From positions 137,826,747 to 137,890,746 of the forward strand of contig NC_081412.1 of NCBI RefSeq assembly GCF_030272615.1: a stretch of DNA of 64,000 bases, read 5' to 3'. Origin of the DNA: Cryptomeria japonica (lineage: Eukaryota > Streptophyta > Pinopsida > Cupressales > Cupressaceae). Position numbers and translations under genes: made by a program. Position 1 is the stretch's first letter. Every line of letters starts with the position of its first letter. The notes beneath the pieces were generated by a model, which saw only the letters and a list, made by a program, of their open reading frames with translations, was not told the DNA's origin and made no database searches. Positions 11,307 to 22,666 of the stretch are shown here, piece by piece.

Positions 11307-13041
11307 AAAATAAAAAATCCAAAAAGAGTGAAAAAGTAGAAAAAATCCAAAAACAGTAAAAATAAAAATAAAAATATCAAATATGAGAAAAAGTGCAATA
11401 AAAACAGACGGTGAAAACCTGGTAAATAGGCGCTATCTGTTTGCTAGCTCTTCCATCTATTACTTCATGTATCTTTTTGCTTGCATTCATCCTCCATCAA
11501 CGCTATCCATATCCATCAAGCCTTTATACATACACGGATATCACAGGTGGCTTCTTACCATGGTTTGGATCATTGGATATATCATAACAACTTTGTTTCT
11601 AGGCTTGGGGTAAAATCCTACACCTAGTTGGGGGCAAACTCTTGATCATTTTGAGCTAAATCAAACAAGTAGAACAACAGTCAGACAACTGTTATAAAGA
11701 GAAAACACTACAACATATCCAACATTGAACACGAGATCAAACTATCAATTATCAAGCTATCACGAAGTCAATCTAAGCACATCACACACTTTTCAGTGGA
11801 TAATATCTTTTTGGATAATGACTGTAACATGATTGTTCAACTTTTCTATATTGATTTTCGCTATCATGATTTCTGAGTGACTCTAGGATGTCTTTGACTA
11901 GAGGAACAAGGAAGGAACATGATATTTTTCTTGTCTGCTATCTGAAAATTAATCATTAATATGTGCAAATTTGTCTTGGGACATGATCATCGAAGTATCA
12001 TTGAAGATATTTCTGATTTGCATATTGAAATGATTAATGCTGCTTGTTTTACGCAAACAACACTCAAGTCATCTTGGTTCAATTATACCTCGATGCTTGT
12101 GTTAACTTGTTATATCAAAATCCAAGAAAATAGTGCTCAGGTCATCATGGTTTAATTATACCATCGATGTTTGCACTCACTTCCCATAATTCAAAAAAGC
12201 TCAATGATGACAAAAAAAGCAATAGTCCAGTGACTGGTCTAGTCGTAGCTTTACATTTTCATTTGCATTTTAGCTTGCATTTCATTCTTGCATGGGATCC
12301 CACATGCTCATCTTATCCAAGGTTAAATCTATCACAAGAATCATCAAAGAATCATCACAAGTGTATACGCCATCAGAATGATGACTCATATCTCTTCAGA
12401 TATTGTCGACCCAACGAAAATCTTATGTTATCCCCTCAACAGAACTAACATCAACATCAGAAAATCTAAATCATCCTGCACTTGATATCAACAAAATGTC
12501 AGTTCTTTATCTAATTAACCTTATCAAATCAAATCATCAATCAAACCTAATCAATTCTATCATGTCTTATACAGGATGTATCCTTCCTGAAACCAGACGA
12601 TCTGATTTTGATTCATGTCTTATATAGGATGTATCCTTCCTGAAACTAGACATTCTGATCATGTCTTATACAAGATGAATCCTTCCTGAAACTAGATGCT
12701 CTGATCATCTTTGTCTTATACAGGATATATCCTTCCTGAAACCAGACTGAATTTCAATCTTATCAATCTAATCGATCAATATTTATCAATCTTATCAATT
12801 TAAGCACTCAAGCTAATAGAAGAACTCACATTTTCATCAAACCACAGTTGCATAAATCAAATCATTTCTATCGGGATATCAATTTCGCAAAAAATCCAAA
12901 GATCAATTCTCTCAATTGATCTTCTAAGGGGGCATCATCATACCAGAATGTAGCAATCAAGAGCTGGGGCATCCTATCAAACCGATATCATCATCAAAAT
13001 GAGATTATTCTTTGAATCAACGCGTCATCACACCTCGCTTC
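11307..13041 (+). other. 3' non-coding region of element H
   Basis: No recognisable protein. It starts A-rich (11307-11380), then has a GGTGAAAACCTGG string at about 11411. A 76-codon frame (11383-11613) encodes a mostly hydrophobic peptide with two possible membrane segments, but nothing shows it is expressed. A small tandem array lies at 12562-12750. The region ends at the polypurine tract. Confidence 0.6.
12562..12750 (+). repeat. Four-copy imperfect tandem repeat in element H
   Basis: Copies start at about 12562, 12615, 12661 and 12712, spaced 46-53 bases. Each carries TGTCTTATA, then GGAT or AGAT, then TCCTTCCTGAAAC. Confidence 0.8.
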
Positions 13042-13055
13042 AAAGAGGGGCAAAA
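13042..13055 (+). other. Polypurine tract of element H
   Basis: AAAGAGGGGCAAAA lies directly before the LTR start TGTATACACC, as expected for the plus-strand primer. Confidence 0.75.
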
Positions 13056-14055
13056 TGTATACACCTAAAAATGGTCTGAATATAATTAATTGAATAAGCA
13101 ATTATTTAATCAATCCTCCTCCCCAATTTAATTGAATTCATTAGCATTTTGATTAAATTCTCCCCATTCATCTACTTATTAATAATTTTAAGGATTTATT
13201 TAATAGGTTCATCTCAATAATCCTCTTTGATTAATTAATTCCCCCCATCAAATTCATTTATTCTAAATCCTCTAATTAATTAAAACAAATCAATTATGAG
13301 TTGTTGAAATTAATTAGCCTTTTCTTATTAATTGAATTTTTAAAAATCAAATTCTCCTAACCTAACCATTCCTAACCTAACCCATTCTACCTACCCACAT
13401 GTCCCCTTTCATCCAACCTCTTCTAGAAGCTTTGTGACACTTGTCACTAAGTGTTCCCTTTCATCCAACCTCTTCTAGAAGCCTCTTGACACTTGTCACC
13501 ATAGAGATGACATATGTTCCCTTTAGTCCAACCCCTTTGCCAACCTCCAATTTAACAATTGATATCTTCAAATCAATCTTGACCGCTGATTCCTGCCACC
13601 TCACCCCTAGCCTTGGGAAATCCTATAAATAGACCCCATTTTGGAGCACAAAGGGTCCCAATTCATCTCATTTGACCCCTGATTGATCTCATCTCATTTT
13701 TCATCTTATCCATTGTTACTATAGGCATCTAGCTTCTAGTTTATCATCTTAGCAATGTTATCATGTTCAATTTTAGCTTAATTGCATCTTCATTCTAGCC
13801 TACTTTCTAGAATAATCATAAAATCATTTAGCTTAATCATGCTATCATTTCTAGATCATGCATCTTCATCATTTAAATCCTCCATCTAAGTGTAGTCAAG
13901 TCACTAGAATTTGCATAACAAGATCTCAGAGAAAAATTCATACTTGCATTTACTAGGAGGTGATAGATCGCTTAGTTATGGTTTTATCTTCTTTGATTTA
14001 AATTCATTAACCATACTTGTAATGATCTATTGAGTGTTTCGTATTTGCAGGTACA
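13056..14055 (+). repeat. 3' LTR of element H
   Basis: Begins TGTATACACC after the polypurine tract. The proposed end is GTACA at 14055, giving matching TGTA/TACA termini and a length of 1000 bases. The end is uncertain by a few bases because the duplication of C overlaps it. It is AT-rich for the first 330 bases and carries a TATA box. About 350 bases of the same sequence recur inverted at 20759-21107. Confidence 0.75.
13624..13631 (+). promoter_or_regulatory. TATA box in the H LTR
   Basis: TATAAATA in a CTATAAATAGACCC context about 570 bases into the LTR, where an LTR promoter would lie. Confidence 0.5.
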
Positions 14056-14058
14056 GGT
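14054..14058. repeat. Target-site duplication of C, left copy
   Basis: CAGGT, repeated exactly at 20754-20758 on the other side of C. Confidence 0.9.
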
Positions 14059-15113
14059 TGTAGGTCCTGGGGACAAGTGAGAGGGGGGGAGGGGTGAATC
14101 AGTTGTCCAATAAATTCAAACCAAAATCTTATTAACCAACTTATTGCTTAATACCGGTAAGATAGTTAATTGTGCCGGTAAACAGTGTTAACAGGAAATG
14201 TTGTACTGGTAAGAATTAATGCATGAAACATAAGCACAAAGTAAACCAATACACATGGCACAAATATTTGTACGTGGAAACCCTGTAAGGGGAAAAACCA
14301 CAGCAGGAAACCTTACCCACAATTAGATGATACTACTGCAGATAGTAAGTGTACAAGAGGGGTCTGCACATGCAGAAAGGCCAATAGCCTAGAGCTCACT
14401 GCTCAAACACAAATGGGAGTCACACTGACTACAGATGGATGGTTAAATCCAATGAGAATGTACTGCACAAAATAGCATCTTCATATGCTGGATTCAGTAC
14501 CGGTGTAATGCTGATATGCTTTTACAAAAACCTAGCTTCACCTTCAAATGATGTCTTCATGTATACCTCTGTTTAATCTCGCATATACCTTCTTATAATT
14601 CTTTTTCGCATTCCACACTTGATCTTACAAATAAGATCTTACATTTATACCATACCCTAAGACCAATTTTAGTAGGTTGACTCTACAAGATATTACAATA
14701 AAACATTTTACAAATAATATAATAACCGATGCAATAACCGATTGAACATGTCGGCTTAATGCATTTACAACAATAATAAATAATCTCCATAGCATGCCAT
14801 GCTGATTTGGAAAAGATAAACCTGCCGGTGTAACCCTAGATCACCTGGACCTATTTGCCGGTGAAAGCAAATATGCAAATAAGAATATAGTAATGATATT
14901 ACTTCAAGGAAAATTGTCCACATGATGTCTTTGACATTACCAAGTGTCTTCCATGTCATTTCAGGTACCGGTGAACATTATATCCCGCCGGTTAACTATA
15001 TACCGGTGATTGTTGAACAGTTTACTAATTGCTGATGAATGTTGCTGGATCTCCAAAGTAGGTGTGTTAGTAGGTGTTGACATTAATGACAAAACCATAC
15101 CAAAATACCAACA
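14059..15113 (-). repeat. 3' LTR of element C
   Basis: 1055 bases, starting TGTAGGTCC and ending TACCAACA. Many copies of CCGGT or close variants are scattered through it. A G-rich tract with TGAATCA is at about 14085-14100 and the GGAAACC..GGGAAAAACC module at 14268-14325. Confidence 0.96.
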
Positions 15114-15125
15114 ATCTCCCCCTTT
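15114..15125 (-). other. Polypurine tract of element C
   Basis: Minus strand AAAGGGGGAGAT abutting the 3' LTR. A second similar tract lies at 15324-15335, about 200 bases further inside. Confidence 0.85.
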
Positions 15126-15323
15126 GGCATTGATGGCAACACAAGATGGAAAAACCATCAAAGTGCCAAAATATAAATGCCAAATACAAAAACCAATTCT
15201 CCCCCTAGGAGTAATATGTGTTTACCCAAAGATTTATTTTCAATATCAATCTCTCATACCAATCTCTCCTCAAAAAGATAATGTATTTTTCCATATATCT
15301 CTCCCCAATGTTTTTCCATATAT

Positions 15324-15335
15324 CTCTCCCCCTTT
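15324..15335 (-). other. Second polypurine-like tract of element C
   Basis: Minus-strand AAAGGGGGAGAG preceded by GATGTC, matching the inner tract seen in A, D, E and F. Confidence 0.6.
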
Positions 15336-15493
15336 GACATCAAATGCCAAAGTCACAAAAAGGTCAAGTTCATACAAAATACCAATCAATTCAATATACC
15401 AACTACTCCCCCTGAGAAGTAGCTTCCTCATCAAATACCGGAATAAAAGATTTGTCCATTTAATTTTGCCAGTTGATGATAATCATCAACTGT

Positions 15494-18400
15494 CTAAGTC
15501 TCTACCGGTGGAGGTAAGACTCCGAGCTGATCTCTGAGATACTCAAAAGTTTCCTTAGGCAAAGGTTTTTTAAAAATATCTGCAAGCTGTTTTTTAGTAT
15601 TCACATAAACTAGTTTTATTTCTTTTTCTTCAACTTTTTCCCTTAGAAAATTCAGTTTGATAGAAACATGTTTTGTTTTAGAATGTAATACTGGATTCTT
15701 AGATATATCAATTGCTGCAGTGTTATCACAATATATAGTAATAGGTTCCTTGCATTTTACCTTTATGTCTTTCAACATTTGCTTAAGCCAAAGTACCTGT
15801 GTACAGTTTGTTGCTGCTGCAACATATTCTGATTCTGCTGTTGATAAAGATGTACAACTCTGTTTCTTACTTAACCAAGAAACTAATCTCTTTCCAAGAA
15901 AGAATGCTCCGCCAGTGGTGCTCTTTCTATCATCCACATCTCCTACCCAATTTGCATCTATGTATGCATATAGATCAAAATTTTCATCTTTAGGATACCA
16001 TAATCCAAGATTTGCTGTGCCTTGTAAGTACCGAAAAATCCTTTTTACTGCTGATTCATGATTTTCCTTGGGATTACTCTAAAATCTAGAAACTATACAT
16101 ACTACATTCATAATATTAGGTCTAGTTTGTGTCAAATACAGTAAACCTCCTATCATAGATTTGTATCTAGTTGGATTAAGAGGTATAGATTCATCCCTTT
16201 GAGATAATTTATCATTTGTAGTCATAGGTGTGCTTACCGGTTTAGAGTTCTCCATCCCAAATTTCTTGAGTAGTTCTTTCAAGTACTTAGACTGACTCAA
16301 AAATATGCCTTTATCAATCTGTAAAATCTGCAATCCTAAAAAGAATTTTATTTCTCCAATCATAGACATTTCAAATTCATGCTGCATTTTAAGAGAAAAT
16401 TCTTTGCATAATCCATCTTCTCCTCCAAAGATTATATCATCAACAAATACTTCCATAATCAAAATTTCATCATTAGTTATTTTGTAATATAAATTGCTAT
16501 CTGCATTTCCTTTAGTAAAGCCAATTTTTAAGAGATACTTATCCAATCTTGCATACCAGGCTCTTGGAGCTTGTTTTAGTCCATACAGAGCTTTTCTTAA
16601 TCTGCAAACCATATCATTGTTATATGTCAAAGAAAATCCATCAGGTTGTTCAATATAAACTTCTTCTTCAAGATCTCCATTAAAAAATGCACATTTAATA
16701 TCCATTTGATAAGCTTTGTAATCCTTGTGAGCTGCAAAGGCTAAGAATAATCTAACTGCTTCAATTCTGGCTACCGGTGCAAAGGTTTCATTGTAATCAA
16801 GTCCTTCTTTATGAGAATATCCCTTACACACTAGTCTTGCTTTATTCCTGACAACCTTACCATCTTCATTGAGTTTGTTTCTAAATACCCATTTGGTTCC
16901 AATTACATTTTTATTTTCAGGCCGGGGAACTAATGTCCAAGTATTATTTTTCTCAATTTGTCCTAATTCTTCTTCCATAGCTTTAATCCAAAATTTATCT
17001 TCACATGCCTCATTGATAGATAATGGTTCAATTTGAGAAATAAGACATACCTCTTCATTTGCCAATCTTCCTCTTGTCATGACTCCTTTTAATTTGCTTC
17101 CAATTATCTGATCTTCAGAATGATTCAGTCTTACATACCGAGGTGTCTTAGTCTATTGTTGTTCTTCAATTACTGTGGTATCCTCTAATGATACCGGAGT
17201 AACTGGGTCATCATTCTGTACCGGTGGATTTACTGTTGGTTCATTTGTCATAATTTTTGTTACCAGTTCAGAGTCTATATACCTTGAAGTTCCTTTAAAT
17301 TGTTCATCAATCTTTACATTTGTACTCTCAACAATTTTCTATAATCTTTTATTAAAACATCTATAAGCTTTACTCTTAGATGAATAACCAAGAAATATTC
17401 CTTCATCACTTCTAGGATCAAACTTGCCAATATACTCATCTCTTCTAATATAACATTTACTTCCAATAATTCTGAAATACTTAAGAGTGGGAGTATTACC
17501 AAACCATAGTTCATGAGGGGTCTTACCGGTTTCACCTTTGATGTGAAATTTGTTGAATGTATAGACAGTGGTGCTTACTGCCTCTCTCCAGTACACATGT
17601 GGTAGATTTGCTTCTGATAACATACTTCTTGCTGCATCCAAAATAGTTCTATTTTTCCTTTCAACAACTCCATTCTATTGTGGTGTCTGAGGTGCTGATA
17701 ACTATCTTTTGATTCCATTCACTTCATAGAATGTATTAAAATCTCTAGATGTGAATTCTCCTCCTTGATCTGATCTTAAACATTTAATTTTCTTACCGGT
17801 TTCATTTTCAACCATTGCTTTGAATAGTTTGAACTTCCCAAGTGCTTCTGATTTTTCCCTGAGAAAAGTAACCCACCACATTCTAGAATAATCATCAATA
17901 ATTAGCATGGAATATCTATCACCTTGTAAGCTTTTAGTTCTAGCCGGACCACATAAATCAGTGTGAATTAAATCAAGAGAATTATTGGATTTTTCTGGAA
18001 TACTTTTGAAACTAGCTCTAACTTGTTTTCCAAATTGACATTCCTTGCAAATTGTATTATGAGGTTTCACAATTTTAGGTAGATCTCTAACTGCCTTAGA
18101 AGTACTGATTTTTACCATGCAATCAAAATTTACATGACATAGTCTTTTATGCCATAGCCAGCTTTCATCTATATGAGCAATTAAGCATGCCTTTTCACCA
18201 TTATTCAAATGAAAGATATTACCTCTAGTCTGATTACCGGTTGCAATTTCCAAACCAGTTCTATTCATGATTTTGCATTTTCCATTTTTAAATTGTAACT
18301 AAAAACCTTTCTCAACTAATTGACCAACACTTAAAAGATTATGTTTTAATCCTTCAACATAGTAAACATTGTCAGTGTTATGTTTACCATCAAGAGATAT

Positions 18401-19645
18401 TGAACCCTTACCTTTGATTGAACAGGCTTTGTCATCTCCAAATCTTACTAAACCTCCATTGTATTCTTGAAAGTTCAAGAATTTGCCTTTGTCTCTAGTA
18501 ATGTGATGTGAGCATCTTGAGTCAATAATCCATTCATCCTTTGATTCAACTTTAGCTGCTAGGGCTTGTTCTACCAGTGGAGCAATAGGTACCGGTTGAT
18601 CTTCTGTTATAGCAACAAAGACCCATCTGTTGTCTGCTGGATCCTCATCAGAATCATCAGTCACACCTTCATCAGCAATGTAACAGGATTTATCTTTGTT
18701 TTTCTTAAATATGTATCTCTGATATTCAGGATTAGGTTTGTATGTCCTTCTAGCTTCTTCTCTTAGTCTAGCATGTCTATCAGGGCATCTTGAAGCCATA
18801 TGACCAATCTTATTGCAATTGAAACATTTAAAGGGTGCTTTACCTTCATACTTACTTCCAATTGGACCTTTTGGCATTTTTCTTGCAAATAGTGCTTCAA
18901 GTTCTTCAAGCTCTTCATTATCCTTTCTAGTTTCTTCAAGTTCTCTTGCATAAAAGGCTCTCCAGTCCGATTTGTCAAAAGATGGAGCAGATGATGTTGA
19001 TGCTTTGAAGGCCAAATCAGTTTTTATAGCAATAGGACCAAATTCCTCTATTTCAAAAGCTGAAAGTTTTCCAATCAATGTATCCCTAGTTACTGATGTA
19101 TTAGGCATTGTTCTCAACTCATTAATAGCAGTAACCTTCATTTTATATGTTGGTGGCAAACCTCTTAAGATTTTTGAAACAATCTCATCTTCACTCAAGG
19201 TTCCTCCACAACATTTGATACCTAAAACAATTTCATTTACTCTTTCCATAAAAGCAGAAATTCTTTCATCTTCTTCCATTTTCAGATGTTCATACCTGAC
19301 TCGGAAGCTTTCAAGTTTTGCAATTTTGACTATGGAATCCCCTTCATTCAGTGTTTCCAAATGACCCCAAATAGCTTTTGCAGTAGATCTATCTGATAAT
19401 CCCATGATTTGTTGATCTGATAATGCGCTCAAAAGTGCTTCTCTTGCTTTGCAATCATTTTCATCATCTTTACCTAGAGTAATAGGAGCAGGCTGACCAG
19501 CTACAACAACAATATAACCATTCTTAGTAACTTCCCAGATGTCTTTACCAATGCAATTCAGATGTGTCTCCATTCTGATTTTCCATATTCCATAGTTGGT
19601 TCCATCAAGTTTAGGACTATCCTTCCTAAAATAATTAGTAGACAT
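15494..19645 (-). pseudogene. Ty1/copia gag-pol polyprotein of element C, six amber stops
   Basis: One uninterrupted reading frame of 1384 codons from ATG at 19645 to the stop at 15494-15496, with no frameshift. Domains in order: UBN2 gag (about 18960-19500), intact CCHC zinc knuckle (18785-18827), protease (about 18440-18540), GAG-pre-integrase (about 18030-18190), integrase core (about 17640-18000), RT with FVDD (about 16200-17000) and RNase H (15494-15950). Six internal stops at 18299, 17702, 17675, 17339, 17153 and 16079 (lowest coordinate of each) are all TAG. The protease active site reads D-S-R rather than D-S-G (near 18512-18523), so it would be inactive even without the stops. Confidence 0.96.
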
Positions 19646-19688
19646 TGGATCTCCTCAAGTTGTTAAACTTTTGCCAAAGAGGACCAAA

Positions 19689-19700
19689 GCTCTGATACCA
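19689..19700 (-). other. Primer binding site of element C
   Basis: Minus strand TGGTATCAGAGC, two bases from the 5' LTR; complements plant initiator-Met tRNA. Confidence 0.93.
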
Positions 19701-19702
19701 AT

Positions 19703-20753
19703 TGTAGGTCCTGGGGACAACTGAGAGGGGGGGATGAATCAGTTGTCCAATAAATTCAAACCAAAATCTTATTAACCAACTTATTGCTTAATACCGGTAA
19801 GACAGTTAATTGTGCCGGTAAACATTGTTAATAGGAAATGCTGTACCGGTAAGAATTAATGCATGAAACATAAGCACAAAGTAAACCACAACACATGACA
19901 CAAATATTTGTACGTGGAAACCCTGTAATGGGAAAAACCATGGTGGGAAACCTTACCCACAATCAGATGATACTACTACAGATAGTAAGTGTACAAGAGG
20001 GGTCTGCACATGCAGAAAGGCCAACAGCCTAGAGCTCACTGCTCAAACACAAATGGGAGTCACACTGACTTCGGATGGATGGTTAAATCCAATGAGAATG
20101 TACTGCACAAAATAGCATCTTCATATGCTGGATTCAATACCGGTGTAATGCTGATATGCTTTTACAAAAACCTAGCTTCACCTTCAAATGATGTCTTCAT
20201 GTATACCTCTATTTAATCTCGCATATACCTTCTTGTAATTCTTTTTCGCATTGCACACTTGATCTTACAAATAAGATCTTACATTTATACCATACCCTAA
20301 GACCAATTTTAGTAGGTTGGCTCCACAAGATATTATAATAAAACATTTTACAAATAATACAATAATCGATGCAATAACCAATTGAATATGTCATCTTAAT
20401 GCATTTACAACAATAATAAATCATCTCCATAGCGTGCCATGCTGATCTGGAAAAGATAAACCTACTGGTGTAACCCTAGATAACCTGGACCTATTTGCCA
20501 GTGAAATCAAATATGCAAATAAGAATATAGCAATGATATTACTTCAAGGAAAGGTGTCCACATGATGTCTTCAACATTACCAAGTGTCTTCCATGTCATT
20601 GCAGGTACCGGTGAACATTATATCCTACCGGTTAACTATATATCGGTGATTGTTGAACAATTTACTGATTGCTGGTGAATGTTGCTGGATCTCCAAAGTA
20701 GGTGTGTTAGTAGGTGTTGACATTAATGACAAAACCATACCAAAATACCAACA
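19703..20753 (-). repeat. 5' LTR of element C
   Basis: 1051 bases, partner of 14059-15113, with the same TG/CA ends. Confidence 0.96.
20282..20289 (-). promoter_or_regulatory. TATA box in the 5' LTR of C
   Basis: Minus strand TATAAATG in a GGTATAAATGTAAGATC context. The equivalent positions in D carry TATAAATA followed by the same TGTAAGATC-type string, which supports a shared promoter. Confidence 0.45.
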
Positions 20754-20758
20754 CAGGT
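20754..20758. repeat. Target-site duplication of C, right copy
   Basis: CAGGT, matching 14054-14058. Confidence 0.9.
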
Positions 20759-21107
20759 ACACTTCACATATACATGACAATTAGAAGTTATGAGGCATGT
20801 GGGTAATTTAAATTTTAAAAATTCAAATAATAGGAAAAGACTAATTAATTCTCAACAACTCGTCAATTGATTTGTTTTAATTAATTAGGGGATTAGAAGA
20901 ATTGAATTGAAATGGGGGAGAATTAATTAATCAAAGGGGACTATGGAAATGAACTTATTAAATAAATCCTTAGATTTATTAATAAGTAGATGAAAGGGAG
21001 AATTTAATCAAACTGCCTAATGAATTCAATTAAATTAGGAAGGGGGATTAATTTAACAATTGCTTATTTAATTAATTATCTTCAGACCATTTTTAGGTGT
21101 ATACAAT
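20759..21107 (-). repeat. Inverted fragment of an H-type LTR
   Basis: Read on the minus strand from 21107 it starts TGTATACACCTAAAAATGG and follows 13056-13400 of the H LTR for about 300 bases with scattered differences. Homology fades after a CCCACATG string. There is no polypurine tract beside 21107, so it looks like a solo or broken LTR of a second family member in opposite orientation. Confidence 0.8.
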
Positions 21108-22199
21108 AATTAATCTTAGAATGAGAACCTCAAACTAGCACCAATATGTAGTACTAAAAAAAATATCAGCTTTGGGAAAAAGAAGTACCTCTATTTGAGG
21201 TCATATGTGAAAATTACATACATTTGAAGTTCCAAACTTAAGGACTATCCTTCAAATTTGATGAGAAAACCAATTGTTTGAAAACACGAGATCAGTTGAG
21301 CAAAAACTAATTCCACCACAACGAAGATAATTTTTTTTCCGCAATTAAAAAAAATTCACTAAAAAATTCCTCCATATGACTAAGATATTGCCTTTAGAAG
21401 TTTGGATGCAAAACTGAAAACTCCAATGCAGTGGGGTCCTTGGTTGCAAAAATATCACCTTTTTCAAATAAGGTTGTATGTCAATCAATTTGTGGAAGTT
21501 TTCCAATTTTAATATCTCCACCAAATAAATTGGATTACAATTGGTGAAATCACCAACCTCCTTAAGCCAATTAGTTTTGGAACTTTGATAAAATTGGCGG
21601 TACTACCAAAATGCCACTAAATGTAATGCATCCACCAAATATAGAATTGATTAGCCAAAAAAGGTCTTCCTACTAAATATCAATATCATCCAATTTTGCA
21701 TAGTTTCTAAAATTAGAGACAATCACCAAATGTGAAAAACTCTAAATTTGGGAGGCTTTGCTAAAAAAAAATACACAACACAAAGGCCCAACACAGATTG
21801 TGTAGGGTCCAAAGCCTATGCGTAGGGCCCAATTAAAGGTATGTTGAAGGTAAAAAATTTGTAGGTTCGATGTGCAACATTTAAAATTTTTAATGTTTGA
21901 AACTCAAAAGGCCATGAGGGTTGAGTACTACGACTCTTGTGTGGGAGCTATTCACAAAGGCTTTCAAAGACTTGTTAGACCCATTTACAAAGGAAATAAT
22001 TAAAAATCTCATAGGGATTAAATGACATGAAGGGTTTGGAGGCTTTAGCTCCACCCAAAACCATTCAAAAGGGGTATGTGGCCAGGTATCTATGCCCATT
22101 GCAAAGAACATGGGTCAATGGTTAAAGCACAAGCTATTATGCTTATGTGAAGGTTCCCAAAACAATGCACATGGGAGTCAAGAGGTGGGCGGGGGCCGT
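21108..22199. other. AT-rich DNA without a recognisable gene
   Basis: No domain, repeat partner or RNA gene found. A 73-codon minus-strand frame (21890-22111) has no motif I know and no homolog in the window. Confidence 0.5.
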
Positions 22200-22661
22200 A
22201 GGGCCCAATATCCTTCTAAGAATATCTCTTTGATTGGGTGAAACTCATGTTGTCTTTCTAAAAAATTTCAATTAATGCTCTCAATGCATCAACAACAACC
22301 TTGTCTTTGTATGGAAGTCTATCTGAGAATGCCCATAGAGAATTACTATTAGGACCCTTAAATTTTTCACGTCTCCCAAGGGAATTGAATAGTGTTTGTC
22401 TACTATCTTTAGTGACTTGTTTTTCTAATCAAACAAGATTTTTTTCATTTCATTTCTCACTATAGTTCATGTAAGAACATATTGAGTAATGTTGCACTAT
22501 CTTTAGTGCGTGAGGTTGTACCTACTGATTTATACACACTAATTAGATTTCTTATAGTTATTTTGCCATCAACATTGGTTGATATTAAGGAAAGGATCTT
22601 CATAGTGTCTCTAAAATTGATTTCTTTAATCATTTCAACAAACAATTGACACATTCTAGTT
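22200..22661 (-). pseudogene. Unknown reading frame L, downstream part (split by element I)
   Basis: Minus-strand coding-like sequence. The segment ending at a TAG at 22460-22462 continues the frame found right of element I. A second segment in another frame (about 22240-22400) also looks coding, ending in a TAG. I cannot name the family. It could be a degraded host gene or part of another mobile element. The main support is continuity across I: removing I and one target copy joins the frames at Ser-Leu-Ser-(Lys/Glu)-Thr-Arg-Met. Confidence 0.5.
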
Positions 22662-22666
22662 TTACT
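22662..22666. repeat. Target-site duplication of I, left copy
   Basis: TTACT, against TCACT at 32918-32922 (one mismatch). Confidence 0.65.

Larger units (their letters stand above)
6776..14055 (+). mobile_element. Element H: Ty3/gypsy (Tat/Ogre-like) retrotransposon remnant
   Basis: Reading order is gag, protease, a long spacer ORF, RNase H, integrase, 3' non-coding region, polypurine tract, 3' LTR. Integrase after RNase H makes it Ty3/gypsy. The gag knuckle of the form C-x2-H-x4-H-x4-C, the LLGRPW string after the protease and the second, archaeal-type RNase H point to the Tat lineage. The 5' part, including the 5' LTR, is displaced to the left by insertion of A and is outside the window. 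The RT core and the C-terminal half of the integrase core are missing. Confidence 0.88.
14059..20753 (-). mobile_element. Element C: complete Ty1/copia element
   Basis: 6695 bases with two LTRs (14059-15113 and 19703-20753), TG/CA ends, primer site, polypurine tract and a perfect 5-base duplication CAGGT. By eye about 22 differences in 540 aligned LTR positions (about 96% identity). Inserted at the outer edge of H's 3' LTR. Confidence 0.97.

Noticed and set aside
12562-12750. CRISPR-like array
   Set aside because: Units are imperfect tandem copies without unique spacers of fixed length, in a plant retroelement.
15010-15537. 175-codon plus-strand frame across the C LTR edge
   Set aside because: Spans LTR, polypurine tract and the end of antisense pol; no coding similarity.
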